Positions 35,952 to 44,600 of a DNA stretch of 64,000 bases are shown piece by piece; the first letter of the stretch is position 1; each line of letters opens with the position of its first letter. Under the pieces are notes generated by a model that was not told the DNA's origin, searched no databases, and saw nothing but the letters and a program-made list of their open reading frames with translations. The stretch comes from Nocardioides sp. Soil797 (GTDB taxonomy: Bacteria; Actinomycetota; Actinomycetes; Propionibacteriales; Nocardioidaceae). Both the position numbers and the translations under genes were made by a program. The stretch spans positions 237,968-301,967 of the forward strand of contig LMSR01000018.1 in the NCBI GenBank assembly GCA_001429555.1, read 5' to 3'.

Positions 35952-36048
35952 CGCCCCCCATTGCACCATCTGTCCCGCGCGATGGTCTCCGAACGTCATA
36001 CGACGAGGTTGCTCCGACGGCCCCTACGTATGACGTCCTGCGGTGCGG

Positions 36049-37089
36049 TCAGGCTGCCCGGAGCGGCTCGCCCACCGAGTGCATGTGGCGCAGTGCGATC
36101 GCGTAGGACTCGACCAACCCGGCCTCGGCGTAGTCGACACCGAGCTCGCGGCAGTAGTCCTGGACGATCGGCTGCGCCTTCGGCAGGTTGGCGCACGGCA
36201 TGCTCGGGAAGAGGTGGTGCTCGATCTGGTAGTTCAGGCCGCCGAGCGCGATGTCGGTGACCGGCCCGCCGCGCACGTTGCGCGAGGTGAGCACCTGCTT
36301 GCGCAGGAAGTCCGGCTCACGGTCGCCGGTGATCGTCGGCATGCCCTTGTGGTTCGGCGCGAACGAACACCCGAGGTAGACCCCGAAGACGGCCTGGTTG
36401 AGCAGGATGAAGGCGACGGCCAGGCCGGGGGAGAGCACCGTGAACACGAGGCTCAGATAGATCACGAAGTGCGCCAGCAGGAGGGTGGCCTCGATGCGAC
36501 GACCCGGCAGGCCTGGCTTCAGAACGGCACGAACGCCGGAGAAGTGGAGGTTGAGTGCCTCCAGGGTGAGCAGCGGGAAGAACAGGAACGCTTCGTACTT
36601 GCCGATGAACCGGGCCGCGCCACGGGCCTGCCTGGCCTGGTCCTGGGACCACACCAGCAGGTCGGGGGAGACGTCCGGGTCCAGCTCCTCGTGGTTGGGG
36701 TTTGCGTGGTGCCGGGTGTGCTTGTCCATCCACCAGCCGTAGCTCATCCCGACGCCGAGGTTGCCGATCAGGCGGCCGGCGATCTCGCTGGGACGACGGG
36801 TGCGGAAGACCTGGCGGTGGGCGATGTCATGGGCCAGCAGCGCGAGCTGGGCGAACACCACGGCCAGTACGACGGCCATCACCAGCTGCCACCAGCTGTT
36901 GCCGATCGCAACGAATGACGCCCAGCCGACCACGACCGCCGTACCGAGCAGCGCGAAGCGGGCCAGGTAGTAGCCCGGCCGCCGGTCGAGGAGCCCTGCC
37001 CCGTCGATGCGGCGGCGCAGCTCGGCGAAGTCGGAGCCGCCATGGGTGGCCCGGGTGCGAGTGGTGGGGGCGGTGGTCTCGATGGTCAT
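36049..37089 (-). CDS. Membrane fatty acid desaturase
   Basis: A 346-residue di-iron desaturase of the acyl-lipid type. The three His boxes are LLAHDIAHRQVF, KHTRHHANPN and NYQIEHHLFP, the last being the QxxHH form found in front-end and delta-6-like enzymes. Four hydrophobic segments flank them. No cytochrome b5 domain is fused. ATG 37089 has GAGG 2 bp upstream. Two near-copies of TCCGGCAC-N1-3-TTCGC lie 18-56 bp upstream and may be regulator sites. Confidence 0.9.
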   Translation of the reverse strand: MTIETTAPTTRTRATHGGSDFAELRRRIDGAGLLDRRPGYYLARFALLGTAVVVGWASFVAIGNSWWQLVMAVVLAVVFAQLALLAHDIAHRQVFRTRRPSEIAGRLIGNLGVGMSYGWWMDKHTRHHANPNHEELDPDVSPDLLVWSQDQARQARGAARFIGKYEAFLFFPLLTLEALNLHFSGVRAVLKPGLPGRRIEATLLLAHFVIYLSLVFTVLSPGLAVAFILLNQAVFGVYLGCSFAPNHKGMPTITGDREPDFLRKQVLTSRNVRGGPVTDIALGGLNYQIEHHLFPSMPCANLPKAQPIVQDYCRELGVDYAEAGLVESYAIALRHMHSVGEPLRAA

Positions 37090-37146
37090 GCCTCGAGTCT
37101 TCGCGGGTTCCGGCACGTTCGCGATGGGTCCGGCACCCGTTCGCAG

Positions 37147-37164
37147 GTGGTGCCAGCACCACCC
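37147..37164. terminator. GGTGGTGC-ca-GCACCACC hairpin
   Basis: Perfect 8-bp arms, beginning 2 bp after the yhhN-like stop codon at 37166 (both genes read leftward). It may terminate that operon or act as an operator for the desaturase 58 bp downstream. Confidence 0.45.
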
Positions 37165-37165
37165 C

Positions 37166-37822
37166 TCAGTCGCGGGTCTCCAGCACACCCAGCACGATCA
37201 GCACCTGCGCGACGACATAGGTGAGCATCACCCAGAAGCTGTTGTGCACGACGTCGACCTCGGAGAACGCGTCCAGCGCGATCAGCCCGTCGGAGACCAG
37301 GAAGGTCGCACCGCCGGCCCACACGAAGCCGTTCACGCCGGTGGCCAGCACGGCCATGGTGCCCAGGAGGACGCCGTAGACCAGCACAGGGACCAGCATG
37401 GCGCCGGCGCCCTGGGCGCACATGGCGACGAGCAGCACCACGGCCACGGCGTACGGCGCCAGCGCGATGCGGTCGACATGGAGCACGGAGCGATCGGCGT
37501 ACGGCAGGAAGGCCCGGACGTAGGCGACCTGGGCGAGCAGGAAGAACCCGATCATCAACAGGAACGCGGTGTCGCCGGAAGCGAATCGGGGTGCGGTGTC
37601 GCCCAGCCAGCTCAGGCCGAGGGCGAGCAGGGTGAGCCGGACCAGCGTCGCGCGGGGTGCCTCCGTCGCCGTCCAGAGGGCCAGTGCGAGCAGCGCCATC
37701 AGGAGTGGCTGAGTGGGCCCGGAGATGCGGTCGATGTCGTTCCACTGCGCCCACAGGTGCACACCGGTGACGGCGGAGAGTGCGCCCATGGCGAGGACCA
37801 CGGGCAGGCGGTGGCCGAACAT
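37166..37822 (-). CDS. YhhN-family membrane protein (lysoplasmalogenase-like)
   Basis: A 218-residue polytopic membrane protein with about eight short hydrophobic segments and the YhhN/TMEM86 pattern: WLGDTAPRF near residue 70 and a C-terminal FLVSDGLIALDAF...HNSFWVMLTYVVAQVLIVLG, whose Asp residues are conserved in the family. TMEM86 relatives hydrolyse lysoplasmalogens; the bacterial role is unclear. ATG 37822 overlaps the FUSC stop (ATGA), indicating coupling. Confidence 0.82.
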   Translation of the reverse strand: MFGHRLPVVLAMGALSAVTGVHLWAQWNDIDRISGPTQPLLMALLALALWTATEAPRATLVRLTLLALGLSWLGDTAPRFASGDTAFLLMIGFFLLAQVAYVRAFLPYADRSVLHVDRIALAPYAVAVVLLVAMCAQGAGAMLVPVLVYGVLLGTMAVLATGVNGFVWAGGATFLVSDGLIALDAFSEVDVVHNSFWVMLTYVVAQVLIVLGVLETRD

Positions 37823-38853
37823 CAGGTCTGCTTCCGGTCGCGGGTCAGGTATCCGATCAGGATGCCGATCAACACCCCGATCAGCGTCTCGACACCCCGG
37901 TCGACCAGCAGCGTCCTGGTCGGAGTCGGCGCGGCCAGGTGCACCATCAGCAGGGCCAGTGGAGTGATGACGACCAGCGCGATCGCATAGTTGCGACCCA
38001 CCAGGAGCTCGGCGCCGACCTGGAGCGTCACGACCAGGAGGATCAGGGCGAGCCCGGGCAGGTCGAGGTGGAGCAACAGCGCGGCCAGCACCAGGCCGAG
38101 AGCGGTTCCGATCACACGTTGCAGCCCTCGGACCATCTGCGGCAGCAGGTCGCGGGCGGCCAACGGGACAACGGCCGAGACCATGGCCCAATAGGGATGG
38201 CCGATGCCGACGGCGGTGGCCAGGCCACCGGCGAGGAGTACGCCGGCCACGTTGCGCGCCACGTGGCGGCGCGCGGTACCTGCCCAGGTCCGGGGACGCC
38301 AACCGCTGTTGCCGATCGACTCGACGGAGCGGACGTGACGCCACAGGGCTCCGGTGGAACCGATCAGCAGGGCGAAGGCGGCCGAGGAGGCCGCGACCAG
38401 GATCGCCGCCGGGATGTCGGAGGGCGTGGCGGGGATGGAGGCGACGGCGGCGAAGCCGAAGATCAGGAACAGCGGGCCGGGCGGGTGCCAGTCCTCGACG
38501 TCGGAGATCCAGGAGCCGATGCCCGCGACCAGTCCGGCGACGGGCACGGCGAGCCAGGCCCGCTGGTCCGAGGTGCCGACCCACGCGCCGAGGCCGACTG
38601 CGGCGGTGAGCAGGACCCCCAACGACGCCTGCATCTGGGTCCTGGACAGGCCGACGCGGGTGCGACCGTAGAGGGATGTGAAGGCTCCGAATGCCGCATA
38701 GATCGACCAGTCGACCCGGTCGAACCACCACAGCAACAGCAGGGGCACCAGCACCGAGCACCCGGCACGCAGGGCGACCCGATGCGCGCCGTTGTGCGGG
38801 CCCACCTTCAGGGCGGCGCGGGTGACAGGGAAGCGGTCGGACACTCGCCCCAT
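37822..38853 (-). CDS. FUSC family membrane protein (aromatic acid exporter-like)
   Basis: A 343-residue inner-membrane protein with two sets of about five membrane helices, as in FUSC/YccS/AaeB-type proteins. Motifs include WSIYAAFGAFTSLYGRTR near residue 50 and YWAMVSAVVPLAARDLLPQMVRGLQRVIGTALG in the second half. Relatives are linked to efflux of aromatic acids. GAGGGA precedes ATG 38853. It is followed by the coupled YhhN gene. Confidence 0.82.
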   Translation of the reverse strand: MGRVSDRFPVTRAALKVGPHNGAHRVALRAGCSVLVPLLLLWWFDRVDWSIYAAFGAFTSLYGRTRVGLSRTQMQASLGVLLTAAVGLGAWVGTSDQRAWLAVPVAGLVAGIGSWISDVEDWHPPGPLFLIFGFAAVASIPATPSDIPAAILVAASSAAFALLIGSTGALWRHVRSVESIGNSGWRPRTWAGTARRHVARNVAGVLLAGGLATAVGIGHPYWAMVSAVVPLAARDLLPQMVRGLQRVIGTALGLVLAALLLHLDLPGLALILLVVTLQVGAELLVGRNYAIALVVITPLALLMVHLAAPTPTRTLLVDRGVETLIGVLIGILIGYLTRDRKQT

Positions 38854-38915
38854 TGTTCCCTCTTGACGTGGTGCAACGCACGCGCAGCTCTGTCGTGGAC
38901 AGCTCGCTCAGACCC

Positions 38916-38921
38916 TAGGAT
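38916..38921 (+). promoter_or_regulatory. Leaderless promoter of the thioesterase gene
   Basis: TAGGAT, 7 bp, then ATG 38929; no Shine-Dalgarno sequence. Confidence 0.5.
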
Positions 38922-38928
38922 TCGATGC

Positions 38929-39738
38929 ATGGGACATGAATTCGATCGCGACACCGAGGTCAGCGCCGTCGGGGAGAACGAGTACGCCGCCGACCTGGGC
39001 CCTGGTTGGGTCGTCGGTGGCGGTGTGAACGGTGGCTACCTGCTCGCGGTGATCGGCAATGCGTTGAGGGAGACGCTTCCCGGGAAGCCTGACCCCATCG
39101 CGGTCACGGCGTACTACCTCGCTGCTTCGAAGCCCGGACCAGCCACGATCCGCACACGGGTGGTTCGCGACGGACGCCGGACCAGCACCGTGGCGGCCGA
39201 CCTGAGCCAGGGCGGCACGGATTGCATCACCGTGCTGGCCACCTTCGGCGACCTGTCCACGTTCACCGGCGATGTGCGCACCACCGCGCTCGAGCCGGAG
39301 TTGCCACCCGTGGAGGAATGCATCCCGACCTCGATGGCGCCTGAGGAGATCCGTCGGATCGCGCCGTTGATGTCACGCTTCGACCTGCGCCTCGATCCGG
39401 CGTACGCCGGTTGGGCGGTGGGGGAGCCGAGCGGCAACGGCGTCATCCAGGGTTGGTTCAGGCTCAACGACGAGCGCGACCCGGATCCGATCTCGTTGCT
39501 GCTCACTGTCGATGCCCTGCCTCCGGTCACGTTCGACCTGGGCATGCCCGGGTGGGCGCCCACGCTCGAGCTCAGCGCCCACGTCCGGGCGATTCCGGCG
39601 AAGGGGTGGCTGAAGGTGCGTCATGAGACGCGGAACCTGGCCGGTGGGATGTTCGAGGAGGACTGTGTCGTGTGGGACTCGACCGGTCGGCTGGTCGCCC
39701 AGGCGCGTCAGTTGGCCCTGGCGCCTCGGCCTCAGTAG
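38929..39738 (+). CDS. Acyl-CoA thioesterase family protein (TesB-like double hotdog)
   Basis: A 269-residue protein with two hotdog halves. The first carries LGPGWVVGGGVNGGYLLAVIGNALRE and the AVTAYYLAASKPGPATIRTRVVRDGRRTST strand; the second carries TFDLGMPGWAPTLELSAHVR and GGMFEEDCVVWDSTGRLVAQARQLALAP, the classic TesB C-terminal motif. It presumably hydrolyses acyl-CoA in the cytoplasm. ATG 38929 fits the -10 at 38916. Confidence 0.85.
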   Translation: MGHEFDRDTEVSAVGENEYAADLGPGWVVGGGVNGGYLLAVIGNALRETLPGKPDPIAVTAYYLAASKPGPATIRTRVVRDGRRTSTVAADLSQGGTDCITVLATFGDLSTFTGDVRTTALEPELPPVEECIPTSMAPEEIRRIAPLMSRFDLRLDPAYAGWAVGEPSGNGVIQGWFRLNDERDPDPISLLLTVDALPPVTFDLGMPGWAPTLELSAHVRAIPAKGWLKVRHETRNLAGGMFEEDCVVWDSTGRLVAQARQLALAPRPQ

Positions 39739-39793
39739 CGATCGTCGCTCCGGGGCCGACCACGAGCCCAGAGGCCCTCTTGCCGAAGCCCGG

Positions 39794-40891
39794 TCAGCTG
39801 CGCCGGTCGAACCAGCTGCGCCTCATCGAGTAGACCCAGCGTCGGTTCGGGTGCTCGGTGACCGACCAGAGCTCGTCGGCGCCCCGCACGTAGGAGAGGT
39901 CCTCGCAGCCGATGGGCGTGGCCCACCGGTGCTTGCGAAACCCACCCGGCTTGCCGACGTACACGTTGCCGGGGAAGACCGGGCCGTTGGAGGCAGTGGC
40001 GTAGTACTTCCCGCCGGTCACAGCGATGCCCTGCATCTGGATGACCCCGCCGTCCTCGAGCATCAGCGGGCGTGAGTAGCCGTCGTCTCCGACCACCAGG
40101 TGCATGCTCTCCGGGTCGAGTGGGTAGCGCGCCAGCCGTGTCGTCTGCTTGCCGCGGCCGTATTCGCCGACCACCAGCTCGGGTGGCTGGGTGGAGCGGT
40201 CGAGGGACATGAAGGAGTAGCGCATCCGTTCCAGGCCCTCGGCCGAGAGCGCCTTGTAGGAGAACCGCACCGGCAGCACGTAGCGGTAGCCGAACGAGGC
40301 GACCTTGTCCTCGGCGGCGCCCAGCTGCAGCCGGTCGAGGACCCCACGTTCATCGGGGACCCGGAGGATGTCGTCGACCCGGCAGGTCATGAAGCCCTTC
40401 GACGTGGCGGCGATGTGCAGGTAGGGGCCGGCCCACACGATGCCGCCGGCGTGCACCTTCAGCGGGGCCAGCTTCATCTCCCCGTCCTCGCCAAGCGTGG
40501 GTACGACGAGCAGCACGTGGCGGTACTTCAAGGTGTCGAGGTCGAGGATCGTGATGCGCGATCCCTTGTTCACCTCGTCGATGTTCTTCGAGTACCAGGT
40601 CGCGATCAGCAGCCGCCGACCCTCGAAGTCACCGGTGTCCGAAGCATCCGCCGTGGTCGTGACGCCCTGGGGCCACCAGCGCTTGCTGCGGCAGTCGGAG
40701 CGGTCCCACCGGTAGGCACGGTGCACGGCTCGACCGATGGCGAAGATGCTGCGTCTGGCCCGCCGGTTGAGGTCCTGCACGACGCCCTCGATGCCGACCC
40801 GCCCGCCCAGGCGCTCGGCCAGCGCGTCGATCTCATCGATGTTCTCGTCGGTGCGGTGGAGGTGGATCCCCTGGACGAACTCGAAGGCCAT
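39794..40891 (-). CDS. Hypothetical protein, probable beta-propeller (365 aa)
   Basis: A soluble protein without signal peptide or membrane segment. The N-terminus (QGIHLHRTDENIDEIDALAERLGGRVGIEGVV) is helical; the rest is strand-rich with repeated patterns such as RLLIATWYSKNIDEVNKGSRITILDLDTLKYRHVLLVVP, HAGGIVWAGPYLHIAATSKGFMTCRVDDIL and QGIAVTGGKYYATASNG. The ending EDLSYVRGADELWSVTEHPNRRWVYSM looks like a last blade. I do not recognise the family. TAACGT lies 7 bp before ATG 40891, so the mRNA is probably leaderless. Confidence 0.68.
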   Translation of the reverse strand: MAFEFVQGIHLHRTDENIDEIDALAERLGGRVGIEGVVQDLNRRARRSIFAIGRAVHRAYRWDRSDCRSKRWWPQGVTTTADASDTGDFEGRRLLIATWYSKNIDEVNKGSRITILDLDTLKYRHVLLVVPTLGEDGEMKLAPLKVHAGGIVWAGPYLHIAATSKGFMTCRVDDILRVPDERGVLDRLQLGAAEDKVASFGYRYVLPVRFSYKALSAEGLERMRYSFMSLDRSTQPPELVVGEYGRGKQTTRLARYPLDPESMHLVVGDDGYSRPLMLEDGGVIQMQGIAVTGGKYYATASNGPVFPGNVYVGKPGGFRKHRWATPIGCEDLSYVRGADELWSVTEHPNRRWVYSMRRSWFDRRS

Positions 40892-40898
40892 GCCCGAC

Positions 40899-40904
40899 AC
40901 GTTA
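40899..40904 (-). promoter_or_regulatory. Leaderless promoter of the propeller-like gene
   Basis: TAACGT (read leftward), 7 bp, then ATG 40891. Confidence 0.5.
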
Positions 40905-40952
40905 GCCGCGCGCACGCCGTCGGTGGTCCCGCCGGATGGCCGGACATAGCTG

Positions 40953-41009
40953 TGAGACCTACGTATTGGTTGATTCCTGGGCGCGGAATCGACCAATACG
41001 TTGGTCTCA
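40953..41009. repeat. Long hairpin between divergent genes
   Basis: 24-bp arms (40953-40976 and 40986-41009, starting TGAGACC and ending GGTCTCA) with two mismatches and a 9-nt loop. It is unrelated in sequence to the CACAACGGCCG family. It lies about 60 bp from each divergent start, so it is not a simple terminator. Confidence 0.75.
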
Positions 41010-41063
41010 GTGAGGAGGGTTGGCCCTGGAGCGGATGCCTGAGCTGAGGGGGATACTGGAGCC

Positions 41064-41357
41064 GTGAGAGGGATCTTCTTCGAGGAGGACGACGCGCAGG
41101 CCGTCGTCGCCAAGTTGCTGCGCGAGGGCTGGGAAGCGTCCGTGCAGCGTGAGCGCCTGGCCGGCGAGGACGACGACGAGGACCACCCCTGGGCCGTCCT
41201 CACCGACGCACCCGACATCGTCTTCGAGGTGCTGGTCGACCAGTACGACGGGTGGCTGGATGCCGAGGAGCAGGCGCCGCCGGTTGCGCAGCCGCTGGCT
41301 CCGCTGGACCTGCCGACCGGGCCGAAGCGGATCAAGCGGAGCGACCCCGGCGCCTGA
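41064..41357 (+). CDS. Hypothetical acidic protein (97 aa)
   Basis: A small protein: IFFEEDDAQAVVAKLLREGWEASVQRERLAGEDDDEDHPWAVLTDAPDIVFEVLVDQYDGWLD, then a Pro-rich tail ending in basic residues. The alternating helix and strands suggest a compact alpha/beta domain, but I do not recognise it. GTG 41064 follows GATACT by 6 bp, a leaderless-like layout. It precedes mshB, which has its own promoter. Confidence 0.65.
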   Translation: MRGIFFEEDDAQAVVAKLLREGWEASVQRERLAGEDDDEDHPWAVLTDAPDIVFEVLVDQYDGWLDAEEQAPPVAQPLAPLDLPTGPKRIKRSDPGA

Positions 41358-41405
41358 CCGGTGCGGCAACGCCAGACACCTGGTTAAAAGGTGGAACCAG
41401 CGAAC

Positions 41406-41411
41406 TAGGCT
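41406..41411 (+). promoter_or_regulatory. Leaderless promoter of mshB
   Basis: TAGGCT, 7 bp, then ATG 41419. A TTAAAA 16 bp upstream (41384-41389) could serve as the -35. Confidence 0.55.
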
Positions 41412-41418
41412 GATTCCC

Positions 41419-42324
41419 ATGACCGAAGACCACCGCCTCCTGCTCGTGCATGCCCACCCCGACGACGAGTCGATCGGCCAGGGCGCCACGATGGCCCGCT
41501 ACGTCGAGGAAGGTCGCGGGGTCACCCTGGTCACCTGCACGGCCGGCGAGATGGGCGAGATCCTCGTCCCCGACCTGGCCCACCTGGCCGCCGACAAGGA
41601 CGATGCGCTCGGTGAGCACCGCCGCGGCGAGCTGGAGAACGCGATGAAGGCTCTCGGCGTCACCGACCACCGCTTCCTCGGCGGCTTCGGCACCTACCGC
41701 GACTCCGGCATGAAGTGGCACGAGGACGGCCACGCCGTCGCCGCCGACGAGACGCACGAGAACGCCTTCTGGAACGCCGACCTCACCGAAGCCGCCGACC
41801 ACCTGGTGAAGGTGATCCGCGAGGTGCGCCCACAGGTTCTGATCACCTACGACCAGTTCGGAGGCTACGGCCACCCCGACCACATCCAGGCCCACCGCGT
41901 GGCGATGTACGCCGCCCAGCTGGCCGCCGTGACGTCGTACAAGCTGGATCTCGGAGCCCCCTGGGAGATCGCCAAGATCTACTGGGGTGCGATGAGTGAG
42001 AACAAGATGCGCGAGAGCCTGCGCGCGATCCGCGCGGCAGGCGACACCACGTCGTTCGAGGGCATGGAGCCCGACGGCGACCTGGGCCCGTTCGTCACCC
42101 CCGACGACCAGATCGCGGCCCGAGTCGACGGCTCGGCGTTCGTCGACCGCAAGATGGCCGCACTCGCGGCCCACGAGACCCAGATCGAGAAGGAGGGATT
42201 CTTCTTCTCCGGTGCCGAGAGCGGTCACGCGTTCTGGGGCGACGAGTTCTTCCGGCTGGCCAAGGGCGAGGTCGGCCCGGTCGGTGAGGACGGCCTCGAG
42301 GCCGACCTCTTCGCCGGCCTGTGA
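41419..42324 (+). CDS. mshB: GlcNAc-Ins deacetylase MshB (mycothiol biosynthesis)
   Basis: A 301-residue zinc LmbE-like deacetylase that removes acetate from GlcNAc-inositol to give GlcN-Ins in mycothiol synthesis. The metal motif is HAHPDDES with the distal His in GGYGHPDHI. I prefer MshB over the homologous amidase Mca because of the RDSGM segment, the PWEIAKIYW block, the C-terminal EADLFAGL and the length, all as I remember MshB. Mycothiol is the main low-molecular-weight thiol of actinobacteria. ATG 41419 fits a leaderless promoter. Confidence 0.85.
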   Translation: MTEDHRLLLVHAHPDDESIGQGATMARYVEEGRGVTLVTCTAGEMGEILVPDLAHLAADKDDALGEHRRGELENAMKALGVTDHRFLGGFGTYRDSGMKWHEDGHAVAADETHENAFWNADLTEAADHLVKVIREVRPQVLITYDQFGGYGHPDHIQAHRVAMYAAQLAAVTSYKLDLGAPWEIAKIYWGAMSENKMRESLRAIRAAGDTTSFEGMEPDGDLGPFVTPDDQIAARVDGSAFVDRKMAALAAHETQIEKEGFFFSGAESGHAFWGDEFFRLAKGEVGPVGEDGLEADLFAGL

Positions 42325-42403
42325 CCGGGCCTGTGATCCGGGCTGTGACCGCGTTGCTCAGCAAGGACGTCACGGGGCTCGCGAAGAGACGTGCGGCACA
42401 CAC

Positions 42404-42790
42404 GTGAACCGGACCCTGACCTGGCCGCCACGAGGGCCGCTGCTCGCCGCATCGGCCCTGCTCGCCTTCGTCGTCGGTGCCGGCACCGGCATCGCCTCCC
42501 TGGCCGTGCACCAGAAGTCGTGGCCCTGGCTGGTGCTGGCACTGGCTGCCCCGGCCGCGACGGCGGTTGCGTTGCGGGCCGGGTGGCTGCGCTCCGGCTT
42601 CTGCCTGGGCTGGATCGCCGTGGTCCTCGTGGCCCTGCAGACCCTGCCCGCAGGCGATTTCGTGGTGATGTCCAACACCCGCGGCTACGCCGTCTTCGGC
42701 TTCTGCATGGCGATGTTGATCGGCATGGTGGTGACCCTTCCGGCGCGCAGGCGCGCCAAGGAATCGGAATCGTCCACCCGTCCAATCTAG
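42404..42790 (+). CDS. Small four-TM membrane protein next to mshB
   Basis: A 128-residue protein with four hydrophobic segments (LLAASALLAFVVGAG, WLVLALAAPAATAVAL, GFCLGWIAVVLVALQTL, YAVFGFCMAMLIGMVV) and a charged C-terminus. A similar small membrane protein (I think DUF6113) sits beside mshB in other actinobacteria. I chose GTG 42404; the longer frame from 41996 overlaps mshB. The stop codon forms part of the vanW-like gene's -10 element. Confidence 0.65.
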   Translation: MNRTLTWPPRGPLLAASALLAFVVGAGTGIASLAVHQKSWPWLVLALAAPAATAVALRAGWLRSGFCLGWIAVVLVALQTLPAGDFVVMSNTRGYAVFGFCMAMLIGMVVTLPARRRAKESESSTRPI

Positions 42791-42793
42791 GAT
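42788..42793 (+). promoter_or_regulatory. Leaderless promoter of the VanW-family gene
   Basis: TAGGAT, 7 bp, then GTG 42801. The first three bases are the TAG stop of the small membrane protein gene. Confidence 0.5.
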
Positions 42794-42800
42794 GACGGCC

Positions 42801-44555
42801 GTGAACACCAAGCCCTCCCGCGAGAGCAACGGCGGTCGCGTCGTCATCCTGACGGTGCTGGCCCTGGTCGTCCTGTTCGGAGGCGGCTATGTCGCGGCGT
42901 ACGCCGGAGCCGGTGCCAAGGTGCCGCGCGGAGCGACAGTGGCCGGCATCGACATCGGCGGCAAGACCCATGCCGACGCTGTGAAGGCCATCGAGGCCGG
43001 CCTCGCCGACCGCACCGACCTGTCCGTGACCGTCGACGGCAAGGCCGCCGGCCTCACCGCCGAGCAGGCGGGCATCTCCGTGGACGCAGCGGCCTCGGCC
43101 ACCGAGGCCGGAGGTGGTCGCAGCTGGTCGCCCAGCCGCCTGTGGGACTACTACACCGGCGGCGACGAAGTCGATGCCGTCGTCGACGTCGACCAGGCCA
43201 AGCTCACCGCCACCGTCGACCAGCTGAACGCGAAGTTCGGTACGCCGGCCAAGGACGGCACGGTCGACTTCCGCAACGGTGAGGTGAAGCGAACCGACGC
43301 AAAGACCGGCATGGAGGTCGATCCCGACGCCGCCCGCGAAGGACTGACCGAGGCCTACCTGTCCGACGACGACGTCGATCTCGACCTGGTCGAGGCCGAG
43401 CCCGAGATCACCGACGACGACGTGCAGAAGGCGCTCGACGAATTCGCCAACCCGGCCGTCTCCGGCCCGGTGACCCTGGTCTTCGACGACACCCCGGTGA
43501 AGTTGACGCCGAAGGACTACTCCCCGGCCCTGGGCATGAAGGCCGAGGACGGCGAGCTCGTCCCCGCACTCGACGAGGACCTGCTCAACAAGCTGGTCAG
43601 GTCGAAGATCTCCGACCCGAAGGGCAAGCCCGTCGACGCCTCATTCAAGGTGGTCAACGGCAAGCCGAAGATCGTTCCGGCCAAGCCCGGAGTCGACTAC
43701 GAGCCCTCCGACATCAGCTCGGCCTTCCTGGAGCTGGTCGGTGACACCGGCAAGCGCAGCGTGAAGGTGAAGGCGACGGTGAAGAAGGCTGACTTCACCA
43801 CCGCCGACGCCAAGAAGCTCGGCATCAAGACCCGGGTCTCCACCTTCACCACCAACTTCCCCTACGCCGAGTACCGCAACATCAACCTCGGTCGGGCGGC
43901 CGAGCTGGTGAACGGCACCGTGCTGAAGCCGGGGGAGACGTTCTCGCTCAACGACACCCTCGGTGAGCGGACCGCCGAGAACGGCTTCACCAAGGGCTTC
44001 ATCATCAGCAACGGCGTCTACCGTTCCGAGTACGGCGGCGGGGTCTCGCAGATGGCGACCACGGTCTTCAACGCCATGTTCTTCGCCGGCCTGGAAGACG
44101 TCGAGCACAAGCCGCACTCGTTCTACATCGACCGCTACCCGGTCGGGCGCGAGGCGACAGTCGTCTGGGGTGCGCTCGACCTGCGCTTCAAGAACGACAC
44201 CGAGCACGGCGTCCTGATCACCTCACATCTCACGCCCGCCGGCTCCGGCGGCCAGGGTGCGCTGACCGTGTCGATGTACTCCACCAAGACCTGGGACATC
44301 ACCACCAAGACCGGTGAGCGCTACAACTTCACCTCCCCGCAGACTCGCACCCTGCCCACCGACGGCTGCACCCCCAACACCGGGTACGGCGGCTTCGACA
44401 TCAACGTCTGGCGCTACTTCCACAAACCCGGCTCCGACGCGGTCGAGCGCACCGAGAAGTTCCACACGACGTACACGCCGTCGGACTCGGTGATCTGCCA
44501 GGACCCGCCGGCCCCGAAGCCGAAGAAGAAGAACGACAACTCCGGCAACGACTGA
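42801..44555 (+). CDS. VanW family protein with PG-binding repeats
   Basis: About 584 residues. One N-terminal membrane segment (VVILTVLALVVLFGGGYVAAY) is followed by two peptidoglycan-binding-4-like modules (GATVAGIDIGGKTHADAVKAI and later LVEAEPEITDDDVQKAL) and a C-terminal VanW domain from about residue 355 (FPYAEYRNINLGRAAELVNGTVLKPGETFSLND ... YGGGVSQMATTVFNAMFFAG). It is probably a wall-facing protein. GTG 42801 is favoured by a -10 at the leaderless distance; ATG 42792 is a close alternative. The C-terminus is Lys/Pro-rich. Confidence 0.85.
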   Translation: MNTKPSRESNGGRVVILTVLALVVLFGGGYVAAYAGAGAKVPRGATVAGIDIGGKTHADAVKAIEAGLADRTDLSVTVDGKAAGLTAEQAGISVDAAASATEAGGGRSWSPSRLWDYYTGGDEVDAVVDVDQAKLTATVDQLNAKFGTPAKDGTVDFRNGEVKRTDAKTGMEVDPDAAREGLTEAYLSDDDVDLDLVEAEPEITDDDVQKALDEFANPAVSGPVTLVFDDTPVKLTPKDYSPALGMKAEDGELVPALDEDLLNKLVRSKISDPKGKPVDASFKVVNGKPKIVPAKPGVDYEPSDISSAFLELVGDTGKRSVKVKATVKKADFTTADAKKLGIKTRVSTFTTNFPYAEYRNINLGRAAELVNGTVLKPGETFSLNDTLGERTAENGFTKGFIISNGVYRSEYGGGVSQMATTVFNAMFFAGLEDVEHKPHSFYIDRYPVGREATVVWGALDLRFKNDTEHGVLITSHLTPAGSGGQGALTVSMYSTKTWDITTKTGERYNFTSPQTRTLPTDGCTPNTGYGGFDINVWRYFHKPGSDAVERTEKFHTTYTPSDSVICQDPPAPKPKKKNDNSGND

Positions 44556-44600
44556 TCGGGCGCCACGTAACGCCGCAGGGGTCTCGTCGTTGGACGATCC

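Noticed and set aside
37780..38928. Upstream part of a long plus-strand frame leading into the thioesterase gene
   Set aside because: It overlaps the FUSC gene on the other strand; the thioesterase starts at 38929 with its own -10.
41419..42324. Annotation as mycothiol conjugate amidase Mca
   Set aside because: The RDSGM segment, the PW(x)3-KxYW block and the C-terminal (T/A)DL(L/F)AGL ending fit MshB better.
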